Notes under the pieces: generated by a model
Database searches by the model: none
The model's input: the letters and a program-made list of their open reading frames with translations, nothing else
What the model was told of the DNA's origin: nothing
Position numbers and translations under genes: made by a program
Assembly (NCBI RefSeq): GCF_013030945.1
Contig: NZ_JABBXF010000002.1
Location: forward strand, 119,680 to 183,679
Direction of reading: 5' to 3'
Length of the DNA: 64,000 bases
Source of the DNA: Streptomyces morookaense
Lineage (GTDB): Bacteria; Actinomycetota; Actinomycetes; Streptomycetales; Streptomycetaceae
In this document: positions 53,088-61,623 of the stretch, piece by piece
Layout: each line of letters opens with the position of its first letter
How positions within the stretch are numbered: the first letter of the stretch is position 1

Positions 53088-56000
53088 TCACTCCCCGAGG
53101 TGATCCATGTAGTACTGGAACAGCTCCGCCCTCGATCCGGCGCTCGGGTTGACCTTTTCCGGATTGTCGGGGAACTTTGCCACTGACTTGTTGTGAATAT
53201 TCTGATAGAAGTTTCGCCAGTACTGGGCATCGCTACGAGTCATGCCGATCTCCTTCATTTTTGCAACCTGCTCGGCGTTCTTGAGTTTGGTCGCATCTGC
53301 GAGGCTACGCCCGCCCCACGCCGCCTGACCAAAAGCATTTCGGTCAGCGAACCCCATTCGTGCAAATGTAGCGTCGAGGTCCTGAACACTTGGAACGGTG
53401 TAGTCGCAGGGGTCGAGAGAATTGTGCACCAGGATCGGCGTGGCGCCCGCCAGCACATAGTACGTATGGAAGTCGTCGACCGCGAGGTTGTAGACCTTGC
53501 GCGCCTCCGTCCAGGCGCGAACGTTGGAGATTTCCTTCAAATCACCCTGAGGTGTGCGGAGTCGGTCGCCCGCCCGGAGGTCCTCGGCGTTGATCCAGCG
53601 GTGCCGCTTGTCCTCCCAGAACGGGTGCCCCGCAGTGGCCGTCAGCGTACCGGCGGCGTTCCCGCCATTGCCGTCGGTGTCCACGGTGATCTCAACAAGA
53701 TCCTTCTGCCCCTCACCGACGATCACGTCGGTCACAGGCCGTTCCTCGGTCCTGCCGCTGTCAGGGTTCGTGGCCATAACACGCTGCCCGACCCTGACTT
53801 CCTTGATCGGCTTAGGCGACCCATCAGCCATCAAGACTGGGGTTTCCGGAGTAAAGCTATTGCCGGGCTTTTTACGGCACAGAACGACCGTCTCGAGGAT
53901 CTTCTCCGTCGTCTTTACGAGCTTCTTCGCTTCAGCTGCCTCTTCGAGCTTCTTACCGAGTCCGGCAAGTCGCTTGATGGCCTTGACGATCAGGGGAAAA
54001 TCCTCAATCGCCTTGAGGGCCTTACCCCAGGGGAGGTTGTTCACCAATCCCCAGAAGCAAGCCTTGGCGTTGCCCTCACTGATACACTTCTTGATATTGT
54101 CGAAATCGAAGTACGACTTGAGGATATCACCACCAAGTTCCAACAGGAAGTCGGCAAAGTCCTTACCGAGAAGCGCTCGCGCCTTATCGAAATCCTCCCG
54201 CGATATCCCGGCCTGCTCGATCAGCTTCAGGTCCGCGTCGCTGAGGTCGGGGACGTTAGTCTTTTCGGAATTTGCGGCGTTTTCTTGAGCCTCTTTGTCT
54301 CTCTTCCGCTGCTCCTCTTCGGCCTTCGTTGCTGCCGCGTCAGCCTGCTTGGCATACTCCAGAGCGTTATTTGCTGCTTCCTGGGCCGACTTGGCGTGGC
54401 TCTCGGCCGATTCGGCCAGCTTGCCGGCTGCGTCCGCATCCTCCTTGGCCTGCGTGGCCGCGCCCTGAGCCACACTCGCCTCGCGCTCGGCCAGGTCGGC
54501 TGCACCGCTGGCGGCTACGGCATGCTGCTCGGCTTCAGCAGCGGCACCGCGGGCGCGGGCAGCTTCGGCTTCGGCCTCGTTGGCAGCCTGGCGTGCCGCA
54601 GCAGCGTCGGCGGCGGCCTGGTTGGCGGCTTGGCGGGCGAGCTGGGCGTCTTCCCGAGCCTGAGCCTCGGCCTTGTTGGCACTGGCAGCAGCCGCGCGGG
54701 CCTTGGCGCCGTCCTCGGCGGCCTGGGCGGCGGACTTCATGGCAGCGGCGGCCGAGCGAGCAGCATTGGCCGAGGAACGGGCTGCGTCGGCAGCCGCCTT
54801 GAAGGCCGGAGCGACCTGAGCGTTGGCACGCTTCGCAGCGGTCTCAGCATCATCGGCGGCCTTGACAGCCTCAGCAGCTTTGGCCTCAGCAGCGGCGACC
54901 TGCTCCTGGCCCATCTTCTCGGCGGCCTGGGCGACTTCCGCAGCGAAGTCCGCGTCAACGTCGGAGCCGGAGAACGGGGCAGTCAGCTGAATCGCGGTGT
55001 TGGCCGGGTCGGCGATACCGGCCGCGGTCGTCCGGGCAGCACCGGCGGCCTGGACGGCGATGCCGGCCTGGAGCTTGGCCATTGCGGCTTCGCGGACTGC
55101 GCCTTCGGCCTCTTCCTTGGTGCGGTTGGCTGCTTGAAGGGACAGGTTCGCCTCGGCAGCGGCCTGCCCAGCGAGGCGGGCGGCCTCGTGGGCGGCGATA
55201 CCGGCACGGGCTTCCTGAGCCGTGGCCTCAGCAGCCTTCTGGTTGGCACGCTGGGCAGCAGCCTGGGTGGCCCGGTACTCGGCCTCGGCCCGGTTCGCCG
55301 CAGCGTTGGCAGCAGCGGCAGCAGCCTCCGCGGCGTTTGCCGCAGCATTGGCACGAGCAGCGTGCGCGGTGGCCTCGGCTGCCGCAGCGCGAGCTCGGGC
55401 AGCCGCACCCGCAGCCTCAGTGGCCGCGGAGCGGGCACGAACTGCAGCACCACTCGCCGTGTCAGCAGCGCTCTGGGCCTGACTCGCCGCAGTCGAGGCA
55501 TTCTGAGCATCCAAGCGCGCCGATGCAGCAGCAGCCTGAGCCTCAACTGAGTACTTGGTGCCCCGGGAACCGGCCTCCATCGCCTCAGTGGCCTTGGCCC
55601 GAGCCGCTTCGGCCTGTTCGTTCTGCTTGGCCTCGAACGCCGCGTTGCGCGCGTCGCGCGCCTTGTTCTCCTCGCCGCGGGCGTTCTCGTCCGCCTTGGC
55701 AGCCGCCCCCTCCATCTCCTCGGCATGCGCCCGCGACGAAGCCGCAGTAGCCGCAGCCGCCTGCGCCTCCGCACGCGCAGCCGTAGCCGTACGTGCCTCT
55801 GCCTCCGCACGCGCACGTGCCGCAGCCGCAACATCCCGCTCGTGCTCCGCACGTTCCCGCGCCGCAGCGGCAAGATCGCGCTCGCGCTCCGCAATCTTGC
55901 GCTGCTCAGCAGCAATCTGGGCCTGACGCTGAGCCTCAAGCCGCGCCTCGCGGGCCTTCTTGGCGTGCTCCCAGGCCTCTTTCTCGGCCTGCTCGGCCTC

Positions 56001-57422
56001 GATGCGGGCCTTCCGGGTCCGCTCCGCCGCATCAGCGGCGATCTTGGCCTGCTTGTCGGCAGCCTCGGCCAGCTTCGCCGCGGCCTTGGCGTGCTCCTCG
56101 GCGTTGGCACGCCACAACTTGGCCTGCTGCTCGTGCAGTTCGGCCTGGTTCTTGGCGTTCAGGCCCTTGGCGTCGGCCTCGGTGGCGTCCACCGCGTGCT
56201 GGGCCGTCTCGCTCGCCTTCGCAGCAGCGTCCGCAGCAGCGGCGAGGCCGGAGGCGACCTCGGACCACTGCGTGCCGTACGTCAGGCCCGTCTCGACCAG
56301 GACATCGGCCTGGACCTTGGCCTGTGCGGCGGCGACCTGGGCGGACTTGGCGAAGTCGCGGGCGTATCCGACCTGGCGGGCGACCTCGGTCTTGACCTGG
56401 TCGTAGGACGACAGGGTCTTGCCGGCACGGTCGGCCGACAGCATGCGGTCGGCCTCACGCGACGCGGACGCCGCCGAAGTCATCGCATTGGAGGCACCCT
56501 TGAGCGCCTTCACCGCGTCACCGTGGTACCCGATCAGCTTCGTCCGCGCCTCGGCTGCGCGCTTGGCCTTCTCGGCCAGCTCGCGCAGCTTCTCCGCCGC
56601 CTCCTGGGCCTCCTTCTGCGCCTTCTCGTGCGCGGCCCGATCGTCGGCGTCCTTCTGCGCGGCGACCTGGTAGCCCTTCTCCAGGAACTCCGCGATCACC
56701 TTGTCGTCATTGGAGGCCAGAGCGGTCTTGGCCGCCTTCTGCACCTCCGGGCCGCCCGAAGCGGCCAGCATCTCCACGCGCTTGCGCAGCTCCGCGGCGC
56801 GGTCCTTGGCGTCCTTCTCGGCCTTCTGGTCGCGCTGCTTGGCGAGTTCTGCACCGAACTCCAGGAAGTTGGCGCGGTCGGTGGCATCCCCCTTCAGGAC
56901 GCGCTCGACCTCGGCGTTGAAGTTCGGCCCGCCGGTGCCGCGCATCGCCTCGATCTTGCGGCGGTTCTCGGTATCGGTGGCGTTCTTCTTGTCCTTGGCC
57001 CGCTTACGGGCCTCGGCCTCGCCATGCTCCAGGAACTCGCGGATCGCGTTCGGGTCGCTGCTCTCCAGCGCTTTCTTCGCGGCTTCCTGGACCTCCGGCT
57101 CCTCGTCGAACTCCGCGAAGTCCTCGACCAGCGCCCGGTCGCGCTCCGCACTGAGCTTGTCCAGCTCGGATTGCCCGGCAGGTGCCGGAGCGGCGGACGA
57201 CTTCGGCAGTGCAGCGGCCAGGCTGTCCAGTGCCGCCATCGCCTCGGCGAACTTGGGCGCCTGCGCCTGCTGCGCAGCGGCCGTCGTGGCAGTGGCCGCC
57301 GCAGCGGGCCCCGTCACACCGCCGAGCAGCGCTGCGACCACTGCCGTGGTCACTGCCTTTCTTGCTACGCCGACGCCATTGCGGCGTATTCTTCCGGCCT
57401 TTGGCCGGAATCTGCCCATCAC
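53088..57422 (-). CDS. Secreted ALF-repeat/coiled-coil/HINT polymorphic toxin
   Basis: The 1444-residue protein has a basic signal peptide (1-45), ALF repeats (about 105-290; e.g. VQEAAKKALESSDPNAIREF, VQKAAKTALASNDDKVIAEF), then some 800 residues of Ala/Glu/Lys/Arg-rich coiled coil. A pretoxin segment with two Cys (about 1110-1180; KKCISEGNAKACFWGLVNNL) precedes a HINT autoprocessing domain (about 1188-1334; TPVLMADGSPKPI, LTATAGHPFW, end TPILVHN-S). The last 109 residues (1336-1444) are the presumed toxin, with DAQYWRNFYQNIHN and ELFQYYMDHLG. The usual HINT Cys before NSF is Gly1187. GTG 57422 is listed; ATG 57419 is possible. Its stop adjoins the candidate immunity gene. Confidence 0.88.
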   Translation of the reverse strand: MMGRFRPKAGRIRRNGVGVARKAVTTAVVAALLGGVTGPAAAATATTAAAQQAQAPKFAEAMAALDSLAAALPKSSAAPAPAGQSELDKLSAERDRALVEDFAEFDEEPEVQEAAKKALESSDPNAIREFLEHGEAEARKRAKDKKNATDTENRRKIEAMRGTGGPNFNAEVERVLKGDATDRANFLEFGAELAKQRDQKAEKDAKDRAAELRKRVEMLAASGGPEVQKAAKTALASNDDKVIAEFLEKGYQVAAQKDADDRAAHEKAQKEAQEAAEKLRELAEKAKRAAEARTKLIGYHGDAVKALKGASNAMTSAASASREADRMLSADRAGKTLSSYDQVKTEVARQVGYARDFAKSAQVAAAQAKVQADVLVETGLTYGTQWSEVASGLAAAADAAAKASETAQHAVDATEADAKGLNAKNQAELHEQQAKLWRANAEEHAKAAAKLAEAADKQAKIAADAAERTRKARIEAEQAEKEAWEHAKKAREARLEAQRQAQIAAEQRKIAERERDLAAAARERAEHERDVAAAARARAEAEARTATAARAEAQAAAATAASSRAHAEEMEGAAAKADENARGEENKARDARNAAFEAKQNEQAEAARAKATEAMEAGSRGTKYSVEAQAAAASARLDAQNASTAASQAQSAADTASGAAVRARSAATEAAGAAARARAAAAEATAHAARANAAANAAEAAAAAANAAANRAEAEYRATQAAAQRANQKAAEATAQEARAGIAAHEAARLAGQAAAEANLSLQAANRTKEEAEGAVREAAMAKLQAGIAVQAAGAARTTAAGIADPANTAIQLTAPFSGSDVDADFAAEVAQAAEKMGQEQVAAAEAKAAEAVKAADDAETAAKRANAQVAPAFKAAADAARSSANAARSAAAAMKSAAQAAEDGAKARAAAASANKAEAQAREDAQLARQAANQAAADAAAARQAANEAEAEAARARGAAAEAEQHAVAASGAADLAEREASVAQGAATQAKEDADAAGKLAESAESHAKSAQEAANNALEYAKQADAAATKAEEEQRKRDKEAQENAANSEKTNVPDLSDADLKLIEQAGISREDFDKARALLGKDFADFLLELGGDILKSYFDFDNIKKCISEGNAKACFWGLVNNLPWGKALKAIEDFPLIVKAIKRLAGLGKKLEEAAEAKKLVKTTEKILETVVLCRKKPGNSFTPETPVLMADGSPKPIKEVRVGQRVMATNPDSGRTEERPVTDVIVGEGQKDLVEITVDTDGNGGNAAGTLTATAGHPFWEDKRHRWINAEDLRAGDRLRTPQGDLKEISNVRAWTEARKVYNLAVDDFHTYYVLAGATPILVHNSLDPCDYTVPSVQDLDATFARMGFADRNAFGQAAWGGRSLADATKLKNAEQVAKMKEIGMTRSDAQYWRNFYQNIHNKSVAKFPDNPEKVNPSAGSRAELFQYYMDHLGE

Positions 57423-57449
57423 GGGAAGAAACCCCCTACAAATGAATAG

Positions 57450-57482
57450 AAAAATGCCCCTGCCCTATGAGCGAGCAGGGGC
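57450..57482 (-). terminator. Intrinsic terminator just upstream of the toxin gene
   Basis: On the minus strand GCCCCTGC (57482-57475) pairs with GCAGGGGC (57463-57456) and is followed by ATTTTTCT. It lies between the 367-residue ALF gene and the toxin, whose start is only 28 bases further on, leaving no room for a promoter between. Confidence 0.8.
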
Positions 57483-57516
57483 AGGTCCGGCGAAGTCCGC
57501 GGTGAAGGGCTCGGTC

Positions 57517-58620
57517 TCAGCCCTTGACGCGGTTCTCGCCGTCCTGGGCCTTGGTGAACGCGTCCTTCCAGAACGTGGCCGCGTCGGCTGCGTTCTGCTG
57601 TTCGTCGGCCCAGGAGTTCTGATTGACCGCGGCCGGGTCGGCGATGTTCTTCCAGATCCCGTCCGCGTTGTCCTTGGCGGCCTTGGCGATGTCCGCCCAG
57701 TTCTCCGCCTGCGCCTTGGCGGCGGCCTGCTCGGCCCGCCAGGCGAGTTCCGCAGCGGCAGCGTGATCGGCCACCGCCTTCCACGCCTTCTCCGCCTCGG
57801 CCCGCGCCTTCGCCGCATCGGATGCGCCCTGCAGCGCCTTCTCGGCCTCGGCGGCCTCGTTGATCAGACGGGTCAGCGTGTAGTGCCGCACCACGTCCGC
57901 ATCCGCGATCCGGGTCCGGTACGCCTCCAGGTCCAACACACCGCCGGTCGCCCAGCCGTAGCCGTAGAACTCCTCGACGTCCACGTCCGTGGCACCGGCC
58001 CGCAGCGCCCACTGCGCCGCCACCCGTACCTGCTCACCCGGATCGAGCTCCGCACGCGACTGCACGAACTCGCGTTCCCTGGCGGAGATTTCCAGCTTGT
58101 GCTGGGCGTCTTGTTCCCGCGTCGCTCGGTCGCGCTCCTGCGCCTGGGCGTACCCGGTCTTCACGAACGCGGCCTGTTCCGCGGCGCTGCCCTTCAGTGC
58201 ACGCTCAGCCGCAGTGCGCACCTGCGGGGAGTACGACATGGGGTGCGTGCGGATGACCCGCTCGATGAACGCCTTGTTGCTCGACCGCGTGTCCTTCGCC
58301 CGCTTCTTGGCGTAGTCGAAACCGCCCCCCGGTGCCAGCCACTCCGCGATCGCCTCGTCGCCCCGGACATGGCGCAGGGCGTTCCACGCCGACGTCCGGA
58401 CCTCGGCGGCCGGGTGGTTCAGCGCGTAGTAGCGGACCCGGTTCCGCGCGTCCTGCGCCGCCGCCGACCGCAACGACGCCAGCTGATCGACCGACTGATC
58501 AGCCGAGGCAACGGCTGCCACCGGGGCGTCCGCCCACGCCGGAGCCACACCCGCGACAGCAATTCCGCCTACCAGCACGCCGGCCGTCAGCGCCTGCGCA
58601 ACCCACCACTGACGATTCAC
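57517..58620 (-). CDS. Secreted ALF-repeat protein
   Basis: This 367-residue protein has an export signal (residues 5-30, ending AWA). It then has three ALF-type repeats: VRTSAWNALRHVRGDEAIAEWL, VRTAAERALKGSAAEQAAFV and VRVAAQWALRAGATDVDVEEF, each about 40-60 residues apart. An Ala-rich coiled coil (about 240-367) closes it. GTG 58620 has GAGAGG six bases upstream and starts just before the signal; an upstream extension has no signal character. It resembles the N-terminal half of the toxin but has no HINT or toxin domain. It may be a companion or a reduced paralogue; the role is unknown. Confidence 0.8.
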   Translation of the reverse strand: MNRQWWVAQALTAGVLVGGIAVAGVAPAWADAPVAAVASADQSVDQLASLRSAAAQDARNRVRYYALNHPAAEVRTSAWNALRHVRGDEAIAEWLAPGGGFDYAKKRAKDTRSSNKAFIERVIRTHPMSYSPQVRTAAERALKGSAAEQAAFVKTGYAQAQERDRATREQDAQHKLEISAREREFVQSRAELDPGEQVRVAAQWALRAGATDVDVEEFYGYGWATGGVLDLEAYRTRIADADVVRHYTLTRLINEAAEAEKALQGASDAAKARAEAEKAWKAVADHAAAAELAWRAEQAAAKAQAENWADIAKAAKDNADGIWKNIADPAAVNQNSWADEQQNAADAATFWKDAFTKAQDGENRVKG

Positions 58621-58662
58621 TCTTGACCTCTCAAACGCATGAACTTCCTTGCCTTGCCCCAC

Positions 58663-58701
58663 GCCGGGGACGGCACCGTGCTCAGACGCGCCGTCCCCGG
58701 C
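58663..58701 (-). terminator. 12-bp stem between RICIN and ALF genes
   Basis: GCCGGGGACGGC (58663-58674) pairs perfectly with GCCGTCCCCGGC (58690-58701). There is no T-run. It could be a weak terminator or an RNA stabiliser inside the operon. Confidence 0.5.
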
Positions 58702-58739
58702 GGGGTATGTGCCGCGCCCCAAGAGGCGGGGCCGAGAGG

Positions 58740-59330
58740 TCACTTGACCGGCAGGACCTTCCAGAGCTGTGCATCACTCCGGTTGCAGGTCCACTGCTGG
58801 GCCTTCGCAGCGTTCTCCGTCTTGCCGTGGTCGATGTCCAGGCAGCGGTCGGCGACGTGCGTCGGGCGCACCTGGTAGAGCTTCTTGGCGTAGTCGACGA
58901 GGACGAACTGCCAGCGCGTGTTCTTGCCGCCGAAGCACGACCACTGCTGGGCCTTGGCACCGGCGTCGGTGCCGCTGTTCTCCACTTCGAGGCACTTGCC
59001 GCTGGCGACGTTCTGCAGCTGGAAGGCGGAGTCGCCTGCGGAGATGACGCGCCACTTCTGGGCGGCGACGGTGTCGTAGCAGGTCCACTGCTGCGCCTGC
59101 AGGCCGTTGTCGGCAGCACCGTTGTTGATTTCCAGGCACTTGCCGCTGTGGGCCACCTGGAGCTGGACGGTCGTCTGCGCGGGGCGGGCGAGATCGGCGC
59201 CCCCGGCGGCGTCAGCGGCAGCGGCGGCGTCAGCAGCCGAGGGCTCGTCGGCGTACGCGGTCGTCGCGCCGGCGGTCAGGAAGGCGAGGCTGCCGGCAAT
59301 GGCCAGGGCCGCTCGGATGGTCCGAGACAT
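58740..59330 (-). CDS. Secreted RICIN-domain lectin (1)
   Basis: This 196-residue protein has a signal peptide (1-27) and one beta-trefoil ricin domain with three repeats ending in QxW motifs: AQQWTCYDTVAAQKWRV, AQQWSCFGGKNTRWQFV and AQQWTCNRSDAQLWKV. Each repeat also has a GKCLEI/GKCLEV/RCLDI sugar-loop segment. Such domains bind galactose, GlcNAc or other sugars. It starts like the next RICIN protein upstream (MSRTIRAALA versus MSRIVRAALA), so the two are tandem duplicates. ATG 59330 begins the signal peptide. It is 38 bases after its paralogue stops. Confidence 0.9.
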   Translation of the reverse strand: MSRTIRAALAIAGSLAFLTAGATTAYADEPSAADAAAAADAAGGADLARPAQTTVQLQVAHSGKCLEINNGAADNGLQAQQWTCYDTVAAQKWRVISAGDSAFQLQNVASGKCLEVENSGTDAGAKAQQWSCFGGKNTRWQFVLVDYAKKLYQVRPTHVADRCLDIDHGKTENAAKAQQWTCNRSDAQLWKVLPVK

Positions 59331-59368
59331 GGTGCAAGAATCCGTTTCTTGGTCGAGGGGTGGGGGTG

Positions 59369-59905
59369 TCAGGCCTTGGCGGGCAGGATCCGCCAGCGCT
59401 GTGCGACGGTGTCGTTGCAGCCCCACGACTGCACGTTCGCGCCGTCCTCACGGCTGGACGACTTGACGTCCAGGCAGCGGTCGAGAGCGTGCGACGGGCG
59501 CAGTTCGTACAGGTCCTGCGCAACGTCCGTGAGCATCACGCGCCAGCGCTGCTGCGGTGCGTCGACGCACCACCACTGCTGGACGTTGGCGCCCGCCTTG
59601 GTGTCGCGGTCCTCGACCTCGACGCACTTGCCGCTGTGCTGGGCACGCAGCCGGAACGTGGCCGGGCCGTCGGGGATCAGGTCGAAGACCTGGTTCTCGA
59701 GGTCGTCGGCGCACGTGTTCTGCACGACGTTGCCGCCGTTGCGGAAAGTGCCGTTGGCGATGGTGAGGCACTTACCGCTGGCCGCAGCCTGCAACTTCAC
59801 GGTGGAGGGGGCGGCGTCGGCGGCGTGGGCGGGGACGACGGCGGTGCCGGCCAGGGCGGCGGCGCAGGCGGTAGTGGCCAGGGCAGCTCGGACGATCCGA
59901 GACAT
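59369..59905 (-). CDS. Secreted RICIN-domain lectin (2)
   Basis: This 178-residue protein has a signal peptide (1-28, PAHA) and a ricin beta-trefoil with three repeats: GKCLTIANG, GKCVEVEDRD with QQWWCVDAPQQRWRV, and DRCLDVKSSS with QSWGCNDTVAQRWRI. The first repeat has lost its QxW Trp (VVQNTCADDLENQVFDL), so perhaps only two sites bind sugar. It lies 47 bases downstream of the ALF-AbfB gene and 38 upstream of its paralogue. Confidence 0.9.
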   Translation of the reverse strand: MSRIVRAALATTACAAALAGTAVVPAHAADAAPSTVKLQAAASGKCLTIANGTFRNGGNVVQNTCADDLENQVFDLIPDGPATFRLRAQHSGKCVEVEDRDTKAGANVQQWWCVDAPQQRWRVMLTDVAQDLYELRPSHALDRCLDVKSSSREDGANVQSWGCNDTVAQRWRILPAKA

Positions 59906-59952
59906 GGTGGGTGGTTCCGTTCTGATCAGAGGGGTGCTCGGCAGGAGGCCGG

Positions 59953-61530
59953 TCAGCGGGCGAGCGGGGCGGCGATCTTCCAGGAGGCGTTCTGGGCGAA
60001 GCCGTCGGCGGCGTCGAAGCGGTTCTTGCCGTTCTTGTCGGCCGCGTAGAGGTCGCCCTGGAAGTGGCGCAGCCAGCGGCCGGACTGGCTCGCCGACTCG
60101 AAGGACACGCCACCGGCACCGAACGCGTTGGTACGGGAGCACCAGGTGGCGTCCTTGCGGAAGGCGTCGCTGCCGTCGTCGGCGAGCATCTTCACCCGGA
60201 GATCCTTCTGTGCCAGGTAGTGACCAGGCTTGCGTGCGGACTCGAAGGAGTAGCACTGGACCGCGGCGTTCTTGGCGAGGGCGGGCACGACGACCCAGGT
60301 GGCGTCCTCGCGGTCGGTCTGCTTGCGTTTGGCGTCACCGGGGGCGACGAAGGTCTCGCCGCCGTCCACACCGGACTGGCGGATGTACCAGCCGTTCATG
60401 TTGGCCGGCTGGATGGACTGCCGCTTCAGGCGGTACCGGGTGTCTTCCTTGAGGAAGTTGGCGATCGCCTCGTTGTCGTCGGCGTCGATCGCCTTCCTCC
60501 CCGCAGCAACGAGGTTGGGGTTCATGCCGGCGTTGGCGGCTGCGGTCACGATCTGCTGAGCGAGGAGCTTGTTGGCCTTGGCGAGCTTGTCGCGACGGTT
60601 CTTGTCGTCGAGCTTGTAGGCCTCCTCGGCCCCGGTGTGGAGGAACTTCTTCCAGTCCGCCGCGCCGGAGTTCAGCGCGCGCTGGGCCGCCGCGTAGAGC
60701 TCGGGGTTCTGCTCGGCACCCCCGCCGCGCAGCAGCTCGCGGATGAAGTTGTCGTCGCTCATGCTGAGCTGGGCCTCGGTCGGCGTGATGCCGAAGAGGG
60801 CGGCGGCGCCCTTGCGGGCGGCGAGCTCCTTGCGGCGCTCGGCCTCCTCGCGGTTCTTCTCCTCCAGTTCCTTGAGCTCGTTGGCCACGTCGCGCTGGTG
60901 GGCCTCGCGCGCACCATTGGCGATGAACTCGCGCCAGGCGGTGGCATCGCCCCCCAGGGCACGGGCGGCGGCGGCCTGGACCTCGGGCCCGGCGGCCTGG
61001 TGCTTCATGATCGCGCGGATGAAGTTGTCGTCGCTGAGGTCCAGCAGGTCGGGGCTGTTGGCGATGCCCACCACGATCAGTGCCTTCGACTTGGCCTCCC
61101 GGGCGAGGCGGTCGGCGTCGGCACGGTCCTTCTCCCGCGCCTTGTCGACCTCATAGGCTGCGTGGACGCCCTTGACGATGAACTGCACGTAGGCGTCGTC
61201 GGAGTTGCCGATGATCGCCTCTTCGGCGGCCAGGCGCACCGATTCCAGCTTCTCGCCCGCGTCCCGGGCCTTCTGCCACAGGGCGTGGACGAAGTCGCGG
61301 TCGCTGAGGAGCAGGACGTCCTGGCTCGGCTCGGCCTTGACGACGGCCAGCGCGTCGACCCGCTGCTGCTCGTTCGTCGCGATGCCGGTCGCGGCCACGG
61401 CCACGGACGGGGTGGAGACGACGGCGATCGGCGCGACGACGCCTGTGACGGCGGCCAGCGCGACGGTGGTCACGATGCCGCGCTTGACGGCCTTCCGCTT
61501 GGGAGCGGAGGTGTTGTCGATCTTGTGCAT
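59953..61530 (-). CDS. Secreted ALF-repeat protein with AbfB-type sugar-binding domain
   Basis: This 525-residue protein has a signal peptide (1-45). Four or more ALF repeats follow (about 80-360; e.g. AAARALGGDATAWREFIANG, AAQRALNSGAADWKKFLHTG, AGRKAIDADDNEAIANFL). Two FxSxxxxGxYL-like AbfB units are at the C-terminus: SFESARKPGHYLAQKDLRVK and SFESASQSGRWLRHFQGDLY with DASWxI-like ends. AbfB/CBM42 domains bind arabinofuranose side chains. ATG 61530 starts the signal peptide; upstream codons have no signal character. It is the first gene of the locus and probably anchors it to glycan. Confidence 0.85.
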   Translation of the reverse strand: MHKIDNTSAPKRKAVKRGIVTTVALAAVTGVVAPIAVVSTPSVAVAATGIATNEQQRVDALAVVKAEPSQDVLLLSDRDFVHALWQKARDAGEKLESVRLAAEEAIIGNSDDAYVQFIVKGVHAAYEVDKAREKDRADADRLAREAKSKALIVVGIANSPDLLDLSDDNFIRAIMKHQAAGPEVQAAAARALGGDATAWREFIANGAREAHQRDVANELKELEEKNREEAERRKELAARKGAAALFGITPTEAQLSMSDDNFIRELLRGGGAEQNPELYAAAQRALNSGAADWKKFLHTGAEEAYKLDDKNRRDKLAKANKLLAQQIVTAAANAGMNPNLVAAGRKAIDADDNEAIANFLKEDTRYRLKRQSIQPANMNGWYIRQSGVDGGETFVAPGDAKRKQTDREDATWVVVPALAKNAAVQCYSFESARKPGHYLAQKDLRVKMLADDGSDAFRKDATWCSRTNAFGAGGVSFESASQSGRWLRHFQGDLYAADKNGKNRFDAADGFAQNASWKIAAPLAR

Positions 61531-61594
61531 TCTGTTCTCAGTAGCCCCTCTAGCGCCCCGCATGTCCCATGTGTGCAGGGGTGGTCGAGGCGAA

Positions 61595-61623
61595 GTTTCA
61601 AAGGTTCACCAGGGAACAGTCAA
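61595..61623 (-). promoter_or_regulatory. Candidate promoter of the ALF/RICIN/toxin operon
   Basis: On the minus strand TTGACT (61623-61618), 17 bases, then TGAAAC (61600-61595). The start codon is 65 bases on. The -10 is weak. Confidence 0.4.

Noticed and set aside
54300..57100. Apparent tandem DNA repeats in the toxin gene suggesting an array
   Set aside because: The repetitiveness comes from Ala, Glu, Arg and Lys codons of a coiled coil. Units vary in length and sequence and no fixed spacer or repeat is present, so it is not a CRISPR or VNTR.
53193..57449. Long Leu/Gly/Ser-rich open frames opposite the toxin gene
   Set aside because: The repetitive Ala-rich coiled coil creates open antisense frames. 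The minus-strand frame has the signal peptide, HINT motifs and coupling to the next gene.
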